The notes under the pieces are model-generated. The model was not told the DNA's origin. It did not search any database and saw nothing but the letters and a program-made list of their open reading frames with translations. A DNA stretch of 64,000 nt. Source: DMER64 sp041652255 (GTDB lineage: Bacteria > Bacteroidota > Bacteroidia > Bacteroidales > UBA932). The stretch's first letter is position 1. Each line of letters starts with the position of its first letter. The DNA lies in NCBI GenBank assembly GCA_041652255.1, contig JBAZHT010000002.1, positions 1 through 64,000 on the forward strand. Direction: 5' to 3'. Shown one piece after another: positions 1 through 9,300 of this stretch. The position numbers were made by a program, and so were the translations under genes.

Positions 1-54
1 TCTTCGCTCCCGGAAGCCAAGGCATCCCCCATACGCCCTTCGTAACTTTTTCTC
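1..54 (-). rRNA. rrl: 23S ribosomal RNA, 5' end (partial)
   Basis: The reverse complement of the first ~54 bases reads like the start of a Bacteroidota 23S rRNA, with the conserved GGCGTATG and GGATGCCTTGGCT blocks that open the molecule. The gene runs off the left edge, so only the first ~50 nt are present and the exact 5' end is uncertain by several bases. Upstream, to the right, are a leader and promoter and then a divergent protein gene, so this 23S is not preceded by a 16S gene in the usual arrangement. Confidence 0.88.
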
Positions 55-225
55 GTTCCGAATCTCTCGCTGTCACCGACCTCCCGGCCGGCAACCCTTG
101 ATCTTCTCAAATTGTAGTCCCTAATTTTTAACGGTCCTTAGACCTGGTTATTACAGACTATCTTATTTTTTACCTCTATTATCTCTCTTTAATACGTCAA
201 TGAACGACCGTTTATTTTTTAAACG
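55..225 (-). other. 23S rRNA leader (spacer between promoter and 23S)
   Basis: About 170 nt lie between the predicted transcription start and the mature 23S 5' end. I see no tRNA cloverleaf and no 16S sequence here. On the minus strand it contains a boxA-like element and a hairpin close to the promoter (arms 208-214 and 220-226, 7 bp, 5-nt loop). The part next to 23S presumably takes part in the 23S processing stem, but its partner lies outside the window. Confidence 0.6.
190..205 (-). promoter_or_regulatory. boxA-like antitermination element in the rRNA leader
   Basis: The minus strand reads GTTCATTGACGTATTA, close to the GTTCTTTGACATATT element I recall from Bacteroidota rRNA leaders. It sits ~25 nt after the predicted start site, where a Nus-factor loading site would be expected. 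The assignment rests on motif similarity only. Confidence 0.5.
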
Positions 226-230
226 GGCTG

Positions 231-261
231 CAAAGGTAAATGATTTTCCATAATTCGCAAA
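231..261 (-). promoter_or_regulatory. 23S rRNA promoter (Bacteroidota sigma-ABfr type)
   Basis: On the minus strand, TTTG (261-258) is followed by exactly 19 nt and then TACCTTTG (238-231), a perfect match to the -33/-7 consensus of the phylum. The predicted start lies near 224-227. The initially transcribed sequence CAGCCCG is almost the same as at the rpsF promoter at 32286-32316. Confidence 0.85.
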
Positions 262-290
262 TTTTTGTACAAATATTTCCTTAATTTCGC

Positions 291-971
291 ATGATGAAAC
301 TGTTTTTGCTGTGTTTACTATTTATACAAGTTTTCTCTTCATCTCAGGACACCGTTACACAACAACGGACAGACGGCTATGTAAACATATCAGAAGCAGA
401 CACTTCCGATGGAATACTCATCCTGGTAAATAAAAACCATAAATTTCCCGAAGGATACCGCCCCGGAGACCTTATCCCCATAGACGAAGCATACAACCGC
501 GGAGCAATGAACCTGTTGCGCAAAGAAGCAGCCTCGGCTTTTGCCAACATGTGCCGCCGCGCGGCCAGAGACAGCATTACGCTATGGAACAGGTCGGCCT
601 ACAGATCCGACACCGTGCAACGGGAACTGTTTGAAAATGCGGTCAGGCGCAGTGGCCTGACAAACGCCGAACAATTTTCAGCACGTCCCGGACACTCGGA
701 ACACCAGAGCGGGCTTACCACAGACATTAACAGCGTACATTATTCCTTTGGAAATACCCCGGAGTCAGCCTGGCTAAAAAAACATGCACACCGTTTCGGC
801 TTCATAGAAAGATATCCCCCGGGAAAAGAACATATTACGGGCTACCGTTATGAGCCCTGGCATTACAGATACGTAGGGAAAAAAGCGGCAACCTATATAT
901 ACCAACATAAAATCACACTGGAAGAATATCATGAAATCACCGGAAAACAAACCCGTAAAACTTCCCGATAA
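291..971 (+). CDS. Exported D-alanyl-D-alanine carboxypeptidase, VanY/M15B family
   Basis: 226 residues with an N-terminal signal peptide (hydrophobic residues ~2-17), so it should act on peptidoglycan in the periplasm. The M15B zinc site is clear: SARPGHSEHQSGLTTD places His138 and Asp145 in the HxxxxxxD motif, and EPWHYRY provides the catalytic Glu188 and third ligand His191. Family members hydrolyse the terminal D-Ala of muropeptides. Two ATGs are adjacent (291 and 294); a near-consensus -7 element TAATTTCG (282-289) lies 4 nt before the second, the spacing seen at other starts here, so 294 is a good alternative. The end overlaps the OPT transporter by 41 nt, implying co-transcription with the peptide uptake genes. 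Confidence 0.88.
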   Translation: MMKLFLLCLLFIQVFSSSQDTVTQQRTDGYVNISEADTSDGILILVNKNHKFPEGYRPGDLIPIDEAYNRGAMNLLRKEAASAFANMCRRAARDSITLWNRSAYRSDTVQRELFENAVRRSGLTNAEQFSARPGHSEHQSGLTTDINSVHYSFGNTPESAWLKKHAHRFGFIERYPPGKEHITGYRYEPWHYRYVGKKAATYIYQHKITLEEYHEITGKQTRKTSR

Positions 972-2934
972 CGCATACAGGGAATTAAAGCCGGGCGAAT
1001 CGTACGAGCCCCTTATGTCGCCTGAGAAAAAATACCCGGAAGTTACCTTCTGGTCGGTCATTACAGGCCTCGTCATGACAGTCCTCTTTTCGGCCGCAGC
1101 TGCCTACCTGGGACTGAAAGTAGGACAGGTCTTTGAAGCCGCAATCCCCATTGCCATTATTGCCGTTGGCCTTTCTACGGCCCTAAAACGTAAAAACGCC
1201 CTTGGCGAAAACGTGATCATCCAGTCCATCGGGGGTTGTTCAGGCGGAGTGGTGGCAGGTGCCATATTCACCCTTCCGGCCATGTACATCCTCCAGGACA
1301 AATACCCGGCTATATCGGTGGATTTTATGAAAATTTTCTTCAGCTCCCTGTTGGGAGGTATCCTGGGGATCCTGTTCATAATCCCATTCCGTAAATATTT
1401 TGTAAAGGATATGCACGGCAAATTTCCATTCCCTGAGGCCACCGCATCCACACAGGTGCTGGTCAGTGGGGAAACGGGAGGTAAAAGTGCCCGGTACCTG
1501 CTCATCAGCGGCCTGATAGGCGGACTTTACGATTTCATTGTCTCCACTTTCGGATGGTGGAGCGAAGTCTTCACCACCCGGGTGATCCCGTTGGGGGTTG
1601 CCCTTGCCGATAAGGCAAAACTGGTGGGAAAACTGAATGTCAGTGCCGCCGTACTAGGCTTGGGGTATATCATCGGGCTGAAATACGCTTTCATCATCTG
1701 TTGCGGATCCTTCCTGGCCTGGTTCGGGATCATTCCGCTGATGAACCTCATCTGGGGAGGACAGGTCATTGACCTGATGGGAAGCGGGGTCGTTCAGACG
1801 ATCGGGCAAATGAGTCCCGAGGAGATCTTCACAGGGTATGCCAGGCACATCGGGATTGGCGGCATTGCAGTGGCCGGGATCATCGGGATCATAAAGGCCT
1901 CGGGGACCATCAAATCGGCGTTGGGTATGGCCAAAAAGGAACTCGGCGGGAAAAAGAACGCCGCAGATGCAGCAGTGGTGCGCACCCAGAGGGACCTTTC
2001 CATGAAGATCATTGTCATTGGCACCCTGGTTACCCTGGCCCTGATCTTTGTCTTTTTCTACTTTGGTGTTCTTAACTTCAATCTCTGGCATGCCATTATA
2101 GCCCTTGTAGTGGTAGCCGTTATTGCTTTCCTTTTCACTACCGTAGCAGCCAATGCCATTGCTATCGTGGGAACCAATCCGGTTAGCGGCATGACGTTAA
2201 TGACCCTTATCCTGGCTTCGGTAATCATGGTGGCTGCCGGATTGAAAGGAACGGCAGGGATGACCGCTGCTCTGATCATCGGCGGTGTGGTATGTACGGC
2301 ACTGGCTGTGTCCGGATCCTTTATTACAGACCTGAAGATCGGTTACTGGCTGGGTTCTTCGCCCTTTAAACAACAGATCTGGAAATTTGCCGGAACACTG
2401 GTGGCCGCCGCCACCGTAGGCGGTGTAATGATCGTTTTGAACAAGACATACGGATTTACTGGCGAGAATGCTTTGGTTGCCCCACAGGCCAATGCCATGG
2501 CAGCTGTGATTGAACCGCTCATGTCCGGAGGAGGCGCCCCCTGGCTGCTCTACGGGATTGGAGGAGTCCTTGCCATCCTGTTGACCCTATTCAAAATACC
2601 GGCTCTTGCTTTTTCCCTGGGCATGTTCATACCCCTGGAACTCAACCTTCCTTTATTGGTGGGGGGAGCCATTGCCTGGTATGTTTCAACGCGTAGTAAA
2701 GATCAAAACGTCAATGAAGAGCGCAAAGACCGCGGCACCCTGCTTGCTTCCGGGTTCATCGCCGGCGGTGCCCTGATGGGTGTGGTAAGTGCCGTTATGC
2801 GTTTTGCCGGGATTAATCTGGTCAATACACAATGGCAGGGATCTTCAGCGGCCCAGGCCGTGGCCCTGGTTGCCTATGCCTCAATAATCATTTATCTGGT
2901 TCTCAACAGCATGAAAGCCGGAAAACAAAAATAA
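931..2934 (+). CDS. OPT family oligopeptide transporter
   Basis: 667-residue polytopic inner-membrane protein with ~14-16 hydrophobic segments from residue ~35 to the C-terminus, a length usual for bacterial OPT proteins. The start of the core (PEVTFWSVITGLVM, then AAYLGLKVGQVFEAAIPIAI) is the hallmark of this family. Members import oligopeptides by proton symport; the substrate range here is not visible. The N-terminal ~30 residues are hydrophilic and overlap the end of the upstream carboxypeptidase gene in another frame. The next gene, 10 nt downstream, is tripeptidase PepT, which fits uptake followed by intracellular hydrolysis. Confidence 0.9.
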   Translation: MKSPENKPVKLPDNAYRELKPGESYEPLMSPEKKYPEVTFWSVITGLVMTVLFSAAAAYLGLKVGQVFEAAIPIAIIAVGLSTALKRKNALGENVIIQSIGGCSGGVVAGAIFTLPAMYILQDKYPAISVDFMKIFFSSLLGGILGILFIIPFRKYFVKDMHGKFPFPEATASTQVLVSGETGGKSARYLLISGLIGGLYDFIVSTFGWWSEVFTTRVIPLGVALADKAKLVGKLNVSAAVLGLGYIIGLKYAFIICCGSFLAWFGIIPLMNLIWGGQVIDLMGSGVVQTIGQMSPEEIFTGYARHIGIGGIAVAGIIGIIKASGTIKSALGMAKKELGGKKNAADAAVVRTQRDLSMKIIVIGTLVTLALIFVFFYFGVLNFNLWHAIIALVVVAVIAFLFTTVAANAIAIVGTNPVSGMTLMTLILASVIMVAAGLKGTAGMTAALIIGGVVCTALAVSGSFITDLKIGYWLGSSPFKQQIWKFAGTLVAAATVGGVMIVLNKTYGFTGENALVAPQANAMAAVIEPLMSGGGAPWLLYGIGGVLAILLTLFKIPALAFSLGMFIPLELNLPLLVGGAIAWYVSTRSKDQNVNEERKDRGTLLASGFIAGGALMGVVSAVMRFAGINLVNTQWQGSSAAQAVALVAYASIIIYLVLNSMKAGKQK

Positions 2935-2944
2935 AAGTTACACT

Positions 2945-4168
2945 ATGGAAAAAATTCTCGATAAATTTCTTAGATACGTTTCCTTTGACACGGCTTCCGA
3001 TCCCGTCTCTGAAACCCAGCCGAGTTCGGCAAAGCAATTCGCTTTGCTGGAACTCCTTCTTGCCGAGTTGCATAAAATGGGAATTGAAGATGCGCACCTG
3101 GATGAATACGGATACGTTATGGCCACCATCCCTTCCAATACCTCCGGAGATATACCTGCCGTTGGTTTTATTGCGCACGTGGACACTTCGCCCGACGCTC
3201 CCGGGAATGACATCAACCCACAAATATTCCCGGATTACAATGGAAAACCGATCCTTCTGAATAAAGAAAAGGATTTGTACCTGGACCCTGCTGAATTCCC
3301 TGAATTGCTACTGTACAAAGGGCAGACCCTCATCACCACAGACGGCACCACGCTGCTGGGAGCAGATGACAAAGCCGGGGTAGCTGCCATCATGTGGGCC
3401 GCCCAGTACCTCATGGAACATCCGGAAATCAAACACGGTCCGGTTAAGATCGCATTTACTCCGGACGAAGAAATTGGACGGGGCGTAGCTAAATTTGATG
3501 TGGAGAAATTCGGGGCCAGGTATGCTTATACCATTGACGGCGGGCAAGTTGGAGAAATGGAATACGAAAACTTCAATGCAGCTGCGGCAAATATCCATAT
3601 CCAGGGACGGAACATCCATCCCGGGTATGCCAAAAACAAAATGATCAACGCCCTGATCATAGGAACGGAATTGAACAACATGCTTCCGGTGGAACAAAGA
3701 CCGGAATTCACCAAAGGTTATGAAGGGTTTTACCACATCACCTCATTCCGGGGAACGGTGGAAGAAGCACAGATGAATTATATTATCAGGGATCATGACC
3801 CTGTTAAATTCGAACAGAAAAAAGACCTGATAAGGGAAGTGGTTGACTTTCTGAATAAAAAACACGGGGCCAAATGCATCACCCTTGAATTGAAAGATCA
3901 GTATTACAACATGCGCAAACAAATTGAACCGCATATGCATGTTGTAGAAAAAGCAGTCCGGGCGATAAAGGCCGAAGGCATAACGCCCATCGTTCACCCC
4001 ATCCGGGGTGGAACCGACGGGGCTCAGTTGTCATACCGCGGTTTGCCTTGTCCCAATATTTTTGCGGGCGGTCATAACTTTCACGGCAAAATGGAATACC
4101 TTCCCCTGGAAAGCATGGAAAAAGCAGCACGGGTTGTTTTGGGCATCATAGCCGAATATACGGTCTGA
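2945..4168 (+). CDS. pepT: Peptidase T (tripeptide aminopeptidase)
   Basis: 407 residues, full length for M20B peptidase T. It removes the N-terminal residue from tripeptides in the cytoplasm using two zinc ions. Expected metal and catalytic positions are present: IAHVDTSPD (His ligand plus catalytic Asp), LGADDKAG (bridging Asp), TPDEEIGRG (catalytic Glu and ligand), TIDGG (Asp) and the C-terminal GGHNFHGKMEYLP (His). It follows the OPT transporter with 10 nt between them, so the pair would import and degrade small peptides. It ends shortly before a hydrolase remnant on the other strand. Confidence 0.95.
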   Translation: MEKILDKFLRYVSFDTASDPVSETQPSSAKQFALLELLLAELHKMGIEDAHLDEYGYVMATIPSNTSGDIPAVGFIAHVDTSPDAPGNDINPQIFPDYNGKPILLNKEKDLYLDPAEFPELLLYKGQTLITTDGTTLLGADDKAGVAAIMWAAQYLMEHPEIKHGPVKIAFTPDEEIGRGVAKFDVEKFGARYAYTIDGGQVGEMEYENFNAAAANIHIQGRNIHPGYAKNKMINALIIGTELNNMLPVEQRPEFTKGYEGFYHITSFRGTVEEAQMNYIIRDHDPVKFEQKKDLIREVVDFLNKKHGAKCITLELKDQYYNMRKQIEPHMHVVEKAVRAIKAEGITPIVHPIRGGTDGAQLSYRGLPCPNIFAGGHNFHGKMEYLPLESMEKAARVVLGIIAEYTV

Positions 4169-4179
4169 TAAAAGGGTTT

Positions 4180-4611
4180 TTACTGCACGGCAAGATACAG
4201 CAGCAGGGGAGCAAACGCTTTTACACCCCAGTCGGCATGTGAACCAGGTCCTGATTGATATTGCACGTAAGCACCGTTCTTTTTGAACTCCCTGTATGCA
4301 TATTCGGCCGCTTCCACGGGAACATACAGGTCTTCGGTGCTGTGAAAAATGTATATGGGCATACGGGGCACCCAACCGTCCACGGCCGAGTTCATGTCCA
4401 GCACAGGCCGGATCTTTTGGAACTCGGCATTTCTTTCTTCCCGCGGCATAAAAAAATCGGGATGCATGTAATTGCGCATATCTTCAGATATCAAGGCAAT
4501 AAGACCGCTGGCGTTCCGGGTTCTGTCATACCATTCTTTATAATGATCAACCAACGGTCCCCTGAAGATCCGGCATGAAATGATGTATTCCAGCTTGTAA
4601 GAAAAGCAAAT
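4180..4611 (-). pseudogene. Truncated alpha/beta-hydrolase (lipase-like) remnant
   Basis: The minus strand encodes only the C-terminal part of an alpha/beta hydrolase. The catalytic Asp (in IFHSTEDLYVP) and His (in GSHADWG) regions are intact, but the half that should carry the GxSxG nucleophile is absent. The frame stays open back to 4611, where a TAA closes it, with no convincing ATG; the only candidate in frame is a TTG at 4554. Comparable secreted Bacteroidota hydrolases are ~350-450 residues, against ~144 here. I read it as a 5'-deleted pseudogene facing the end of pepT. The missing part may have been removed when the galM region was joined here. Confidence 0.65.
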
Positions 4612-4634
4612 TTAAGAAAATATGACATAATTAT

Positions 4635-4642
4635 TATCTTTA
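4635..4642 (+). promoter_or_regulatory. Possible -7 element for galM
   Basis: TATCTTTA differs from TAnnTTTG only at the last base and lies 24 nt before the galM start. No TTTG is found at the -33 position, so this is weak. Confidence 0.35.
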
Positions 4643-4666
4643 TGGTTCTTACTATCAACAAGCATT

Positions 4667-5719
4667 ATGGAAGCAACACAGTATATTCAGGGTTATTCTC
4701 CAAAGGGAGAAGCTATTGTCAGTTATAAATTATCCAACAAAAACGGAGCTTATGTTGTACTTTGTAATATCGGAGCCACAGTCATGGGCATTGGCGTTCC
4801 CGACCGTGAAGGAAATGTAAAAGACGTTGTCCCGGGATATGAAGACATCATGCACTATTTCCAGGACCCTCCGTATTTCGGGAAAACTGTGGGACGTTAC
4901 GCCAACCGTATTGCCGGGGGGCTGTTTACCCTGGAAGGAAAAGAATATCAACTGGCAGTAAACAACGGACCGAACCACTTGCACGGCGGACCGCAATCCA
5001 TGTGCCGGCAAGTGTGGGTTTCCCGAATAGAAGAAGGTGATGATGCCGTTTCTTTTACTTATGCCAGCCCGCACGGAGAAGAAAATTATCCGGGCAACAT
5101 GCAGGTAACGGCTACTTTCCGCTGGAGTGAAAACAACGTGCTGACCCTGGAACTTCGTGCCATAACCGATCTGCCCACCCTCATCAACCTGACCAGTCAT
5201 ACCTATTTTAACCTGGCAGGAGAAAGCAACGGCCCCGTGTACGACCATCTTCTGCAAATAAATGCAGACAAATACCTCCCCGTTGATCAAACAAGTATTC
5301 CCCTGGGAGCGCCTGCCCCTGTGGAGGGGACTCCTTTCGATTTCAGGGATCCCAAACCCATAGGCAGGGATATAAGTATGGACAACGAACAATTACGTAT
5401 AGGCAACGGTTACGACCATTGCTGGTGCCTGCCCCTGAGTGACGGAACCATGCAACAGGCTGCCTTTTTGCAAGATCCCGGAAGCGGACGGACACTTACC
5501 ATTCGTACTACGCAGCCCGGCATTCAGGTTTATACCGGAAACTGGCTGGATGGTAACGGGAAAGGGAAAAACGGCCTACCGCACAAAAACAGGCACGCAG
5601 TTGCCCTGGAATGCCAGAATTACCCGGACAGCCCCAACCATCCGGAATATCCCAATTGTGTCATAAAACCGGGAGAATTGTATTTGCAGAAAATTGAATA
5701 CGATTTCGGGATCCGTTAA
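4667..5719 (+). CDS. galM: Galactose mutarotase (aldose 1-epimerase)
   Basis: 350 residues, the normal length of GalM. It interconverts alpha and beta anomers of D-galactose or other aldoses, the step before galactokinase. Substrate-binding and catalytic motifs are present: GRYANRIAGG, NHLHGG, TSHTYFNLAGE (general acid His), GYDHCW (Asp) and ALECQNYPDSPNHPEYP (catalytic Glu). There is no signal peptide, so a cytoplasmic enzyme is likely. Downstream lie a beta-galactosidase fusion and a GH97 glycosidase, so it probably handles the galactose they release, although the cyclase gene on the opposite strand interrupts the group. Its stop codon overlaps the end of that convergent gene by 4 nt. Confidence 0.93.
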   Translation: MEATQYIQGYSPKGEAIVSYKLSNKNGAYVVLCNIGATVMGIGVPDREGNVKDVVPGYEDIMHYFQDPPYFGKTVGRYANRIAGGLFTLEGKEYQLAVNNGPNHLHGGPQSMCRQVWVSRIEEGDDAVSFTYASPHGEENYPGNMQVTATFRWSENNVLTLELRAITDLPTLINLTSHTYFNLAGESNGPVYDHLLQINADKYLPVDQTSIPLGAPAPVEGTPFDFRDPKPIGRDISMDNEQLRIGNGYDHCWCLPLSDGTMQQAAFLQDPGSGRTLTIRTTQPGIQVYTGNWLDGNGKGKNGLPHKNRHAVALECQNYPDSPNHPEYPNCVIKPGELYLQKIEYDFGIR

Positions 5720-6303
5720 TCCGATCCCGGAAGATAATCCATAAGAACAGCGCGGCAGGGAGAGCCTTCCAGTCCCCCGAATTTGAGCGGCAGTGAAGCC
5801 AGGTAATAATTGCCTTCAGGGACATCCTGTAAAACAAGTCCTTCCAGGATAACCATGTCGCTTTCCAGTAAGGTACGGTGTACTTCGTCTGTCTGGTTCC
5901 CGTGTCCCACTGTCTGACTTTCCGTTCCAACCAATATGATCTCGCTTTCTGCCAAAGCCCGGGCAGCTTTAAGTGTCAGCCATCCTTGTCCTTTGAACAG
6001 CAGACGCTTTGCTCCCCTGCCCAACAAAGGGGAAAGATAACCTTCATCAATAGGACCGTTAGCCGTTAAGACCATACACGGGCCTATGCAATACTCCAGC
6101 GGCACCTGGTCTACAGTTTTTCCTTCTTCAATATAATGAGAAGGCGCATCAATATGTGTCGCGCTGTGCAGACACATAGATACCGAAGACAGATTATAGG
6201 GGGATCCGTCTTTTATGCGGGACAGCGGAATGGCCGCCGGGACAGGGTCTCCTTTGAAAATGGCACCACTGAATATTTCCTGGGAAATGTCGTATATTCG
6301 CAT
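5716..6303 (-). CDS. Cyclase family protein (kynurenine formamidase-like metal hydrolase)
   Basis: 195 residues with the cyclase/formamidase metal motif HSATHIDAPSHY, a variant of HxGTHxDxPxHF in which the usual Gly is Ala. It lacks a signal peptide. Family members hydrolyse N-formylkynurenine or related amide and ester bonds; substrate cannot be assigned here, and no tryptophan-degradation neighbours are visible. It lies alone on the minus strand between galM and the GDPD-GH2 fusion, sharing 4 nt with the galM end and leaving 44 nt to the divergent gene. Confidence 0.82.
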   Translation of the reverse strand: MRIYDISQEIFSGAIFKGDPVPAAIPLSRIKDGSPYNLSSVSMCLHSATHIDAPSHYIEEGKTVDQVPLEYCIGPCMVLTANGPIDEGYLSPLLGRGAKRLLFKGQGWLTLKAARALAESEIILVGTESQTVGHGNQTDEVHRTLLESDMVILEGLVLQDVPEGNYYLASLPLKFGGLEGSPCRAVLMDYLPGSD

Positions 6304-6347
6304 ATCAGAATGTCAAATGATCCGGCAATTTACAAAATAAAACCAAC

Positions 6348-9300
6348 ATGTTACGTATTACCCTTATTTCTACAATTCTTTACATCTTTTCCTCCCTCTC
6401 TTTAGCAGCGCAACCGGGCGTCATAGCCCACCGCGGCTTCTGGGACCGGGAAGGGTCTGCCCAAAATTCCAGGAGTTCTGTACAAAATGCCATCAATGCA
6501 GGTTGCTACGGTGTGGAAATTGATGTGTACCTGACTACTGACGGCAAACTGGTACTGGTCCATGATCCGGTACTGAACGGGGTTCGTATAGACGAAAGTG
6601 CTTACAGTGATCTTTCAGGCCATACTTTGTCCAACGGAGAAACCCTCCCATTGCTTGACGAGATTCTGCCTCTTATTGCTGCACAACAACGTACCAGATT
6701 GATCATAGAAATAAAACCTCACCGGGACAAGGACACAGAAAAAGCTGCCGTGGCAGGGATCCTGGAACTGGTAAAACAGGCAGGTGTAAGCGAGAAAGTG
6801 GAATACATCAGTTTTTCTGCTCATATATGTGAAATGGTCATAGCTTCCCAACCGAAGGCCCGAGTAGCTTACCTGGGAGGGTCACTCGCCCCGGAACAAT
6901 TGAAAAAAAAGGGCTATTCAGGTCTGGATTACAACATGAGAATACTCCGGGAAAATCCCCAATGGATCCCGCAGGCAAAACAGCTGGGTCTTACAGTCAA
7001 CGTATGGACCGTGAACCGTCCTGAAGACATTCATTATTTCACGCTTTCGGGTGTGGACTACATTACCACTGACAATCCCGCCTATGTGCCCGATGCATTA
7101 TGGCAGGATCCCGGATTAAGCCAGGTCAACCGGGCCCCTATGCGCACTTCCTATTTTGCATACGAAAACCTGCCCCTTGCCCTGTCCGGGAAAAAGGATT
7201 CCTCGGCCATGTTCAAAGATCTTAAAGGTCTTTGGAAATTTGCCTGGACGCACCATGCCGAGGGTGGATATTCGGATTTTCAACAACCCGAATACGATGA
7301 CAGGGCATGGGATCTAATGCCCGTTCCGGGATTGTGGGAACTCAACGGCTACGGGGATCCCCTATACCTGAATATGGGATATGCCTGGATGAACCAATAC
7401 AGGTCAAATCCACCCGTCGTTCCTCTGATGAACAATCACACCGGCTACTACCGACATACCTTTACACTGCCCGAAAACTGGACAGGTAAACAGGTTTTTA
7501 TACACCTGGGATCCGTAACTTCCAACGCTTACCTGTGGATCAACGGAATGTTCGCGGGATATTCCCAGGATAGCAAACTGGAAGCTCAGTTTGACATCAC
7601 GCCATACCTGAAGGAGGGAGAAAACCTGATCGCTTTGCAGGTTTTCCGCTGGTGCGACGGCACGTACCTGGAAGACCAGGATTTTTGGCGACTCAGCGGC
7701 ATTGCCCGCGATGCATACCTTTTTGCACGGGAAAAAACGCACATTCACGATTTTATCCTGGATCCTTCACTGGAAAATAATTACCGGCAGGGAAACCTGA
7801 ACCTTTCGGCAACCCTTAACAAACCTTCCGGGGATTTTATCCTGAAAGCCGAGTTGACCACCCCGCAAGGCCTCAGCCTGGGAAGCAAAACCCTGTCTGA
7901 AAAAGGGGACAACCTCTTCACCGGGAATTTCCTGGTAAAAAACGTTCAATCATGGTCCGCCGAGTTACCCCGCCTGTATACCCTTGTATTATCACTTGAA
8001 GACAGGCACACCGGCAAAACGGTGGAATATATCCCCTGGAAAGTAGGATTCAGAAGCGTAGAGATAAAAAACGCCCAATTGCTGGTAAACGGGAACCCGG
8101 TTCTGATAAAAGGAGCCAACAGGCACGAAATGGATCCATCAACGGGCTACGGTGTTTCCAGGGAACGGATGATCCAGGACATCCGCCTGATGAAACAATT
8201 CAACATCAACGCCGTCAGGACCTGCCATTACCCCAACACCCCGCTTTGGTACGAGCTTTGCGATCTGTACGGGATCTATGTGGTAGACGAGGCCAATATT
8301 GAATCCCACGGTATGGGGTACGGGGAGCACACCCTGGCAGCCCGGCAGGATTACCTTCAGGCTCATCTTCAACGCATGGAAAGAATGTTTGAAAGGGATA
8401 AAAACCACTCCTGTATCATTGTCTGGTCTATGGGCAATGAAGCAGGGGACGGCCACAATTTCACAAAAGGATATGAATTGTTGCGTGAAGCCGATATTCA
8501 ACAAAGGCCCATTCAATACGAAAGGGCCACCCGGGCGGATATTTCTGATATTTTCGCTCCTATGTACCTGGGTTACGAAGGATGTGTCCGTTACCTGGAA
8601 AACGATCCCCAAAGACCTCTTATCCAGTGCGAATATGCGCACGCCATGGGCAATTCCCAGGGCGGATTCGGCCGTTACTGGGAGATCATCCGAAAATATC
8701 CGCATTACCAGGGAGGCTTTATATGGGATTTCGTTGACCAGGCGTTATACCTTGAAAGGCCTGACGGACCTTTTATTTTTGCTTATGGCGGAGATTACAA
8801 CATCTATGACGCCTCTGATCAAAATTTTAACTGCAACGGATTGTTCAGCCCGGACAGGAAACCCAACCCGCATGCCCACGAGGTGGCATACCATTACCAG
8901 AATGTATGGGTACATGATGAGGATGCGGCTAACGGAAAGATCAGTGTTTTCAATGAAAATTTTTTCAGGGACCTGTCCCACTTGTATCTGGAATGGGAAG
9001 TGACGGCCGACGGCATACCCGTATTGACAGGATATGTGAATGATCTGAACATCCCTCCTCAAAAAACCGGCCCCGTTGGTCTGGGGTATCGTTCTTCAAC
9101 CCTGCTGCCTTACGGCAATAAGGAATTGTTCCTGAATGTCCGTTTTTACACAAAAAAAACGGAAGGCCTGCTTACGGCCGGAGAACTGCAGGCCAAAGGT
9201 CAGCTTCTTATCCAGGGTCCGCAAACCAAAGAAACGGCCCCCGGTTCCCCGGAAGAAGTGCTTATTATCAATCACGACCGCAACTGGCTGATCGTACAAG

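Noticed and set aside
208..226. The hairpin near the 23S promoter as a terminator for the adjacent peptidase gene
   Set aside because: The stem is AT-rich, lies upstream of that divergent gene, and has no following T-run on a strand that would end a known transcript.
55..290. tRNA-Ile/tRNA-Ala genes in the 23S leader
   Set aside because: No cloverleaf arms or TTCGA loop could be found; the promoter is too close to 23S to leave room for them.
1654..2091. Long antisense open frames over OPT, metH, GH2 and other large genes
   Set aside because: They mirror the codon pattern of the sense genes, lack family features and have no start signals; they are shadow frames.
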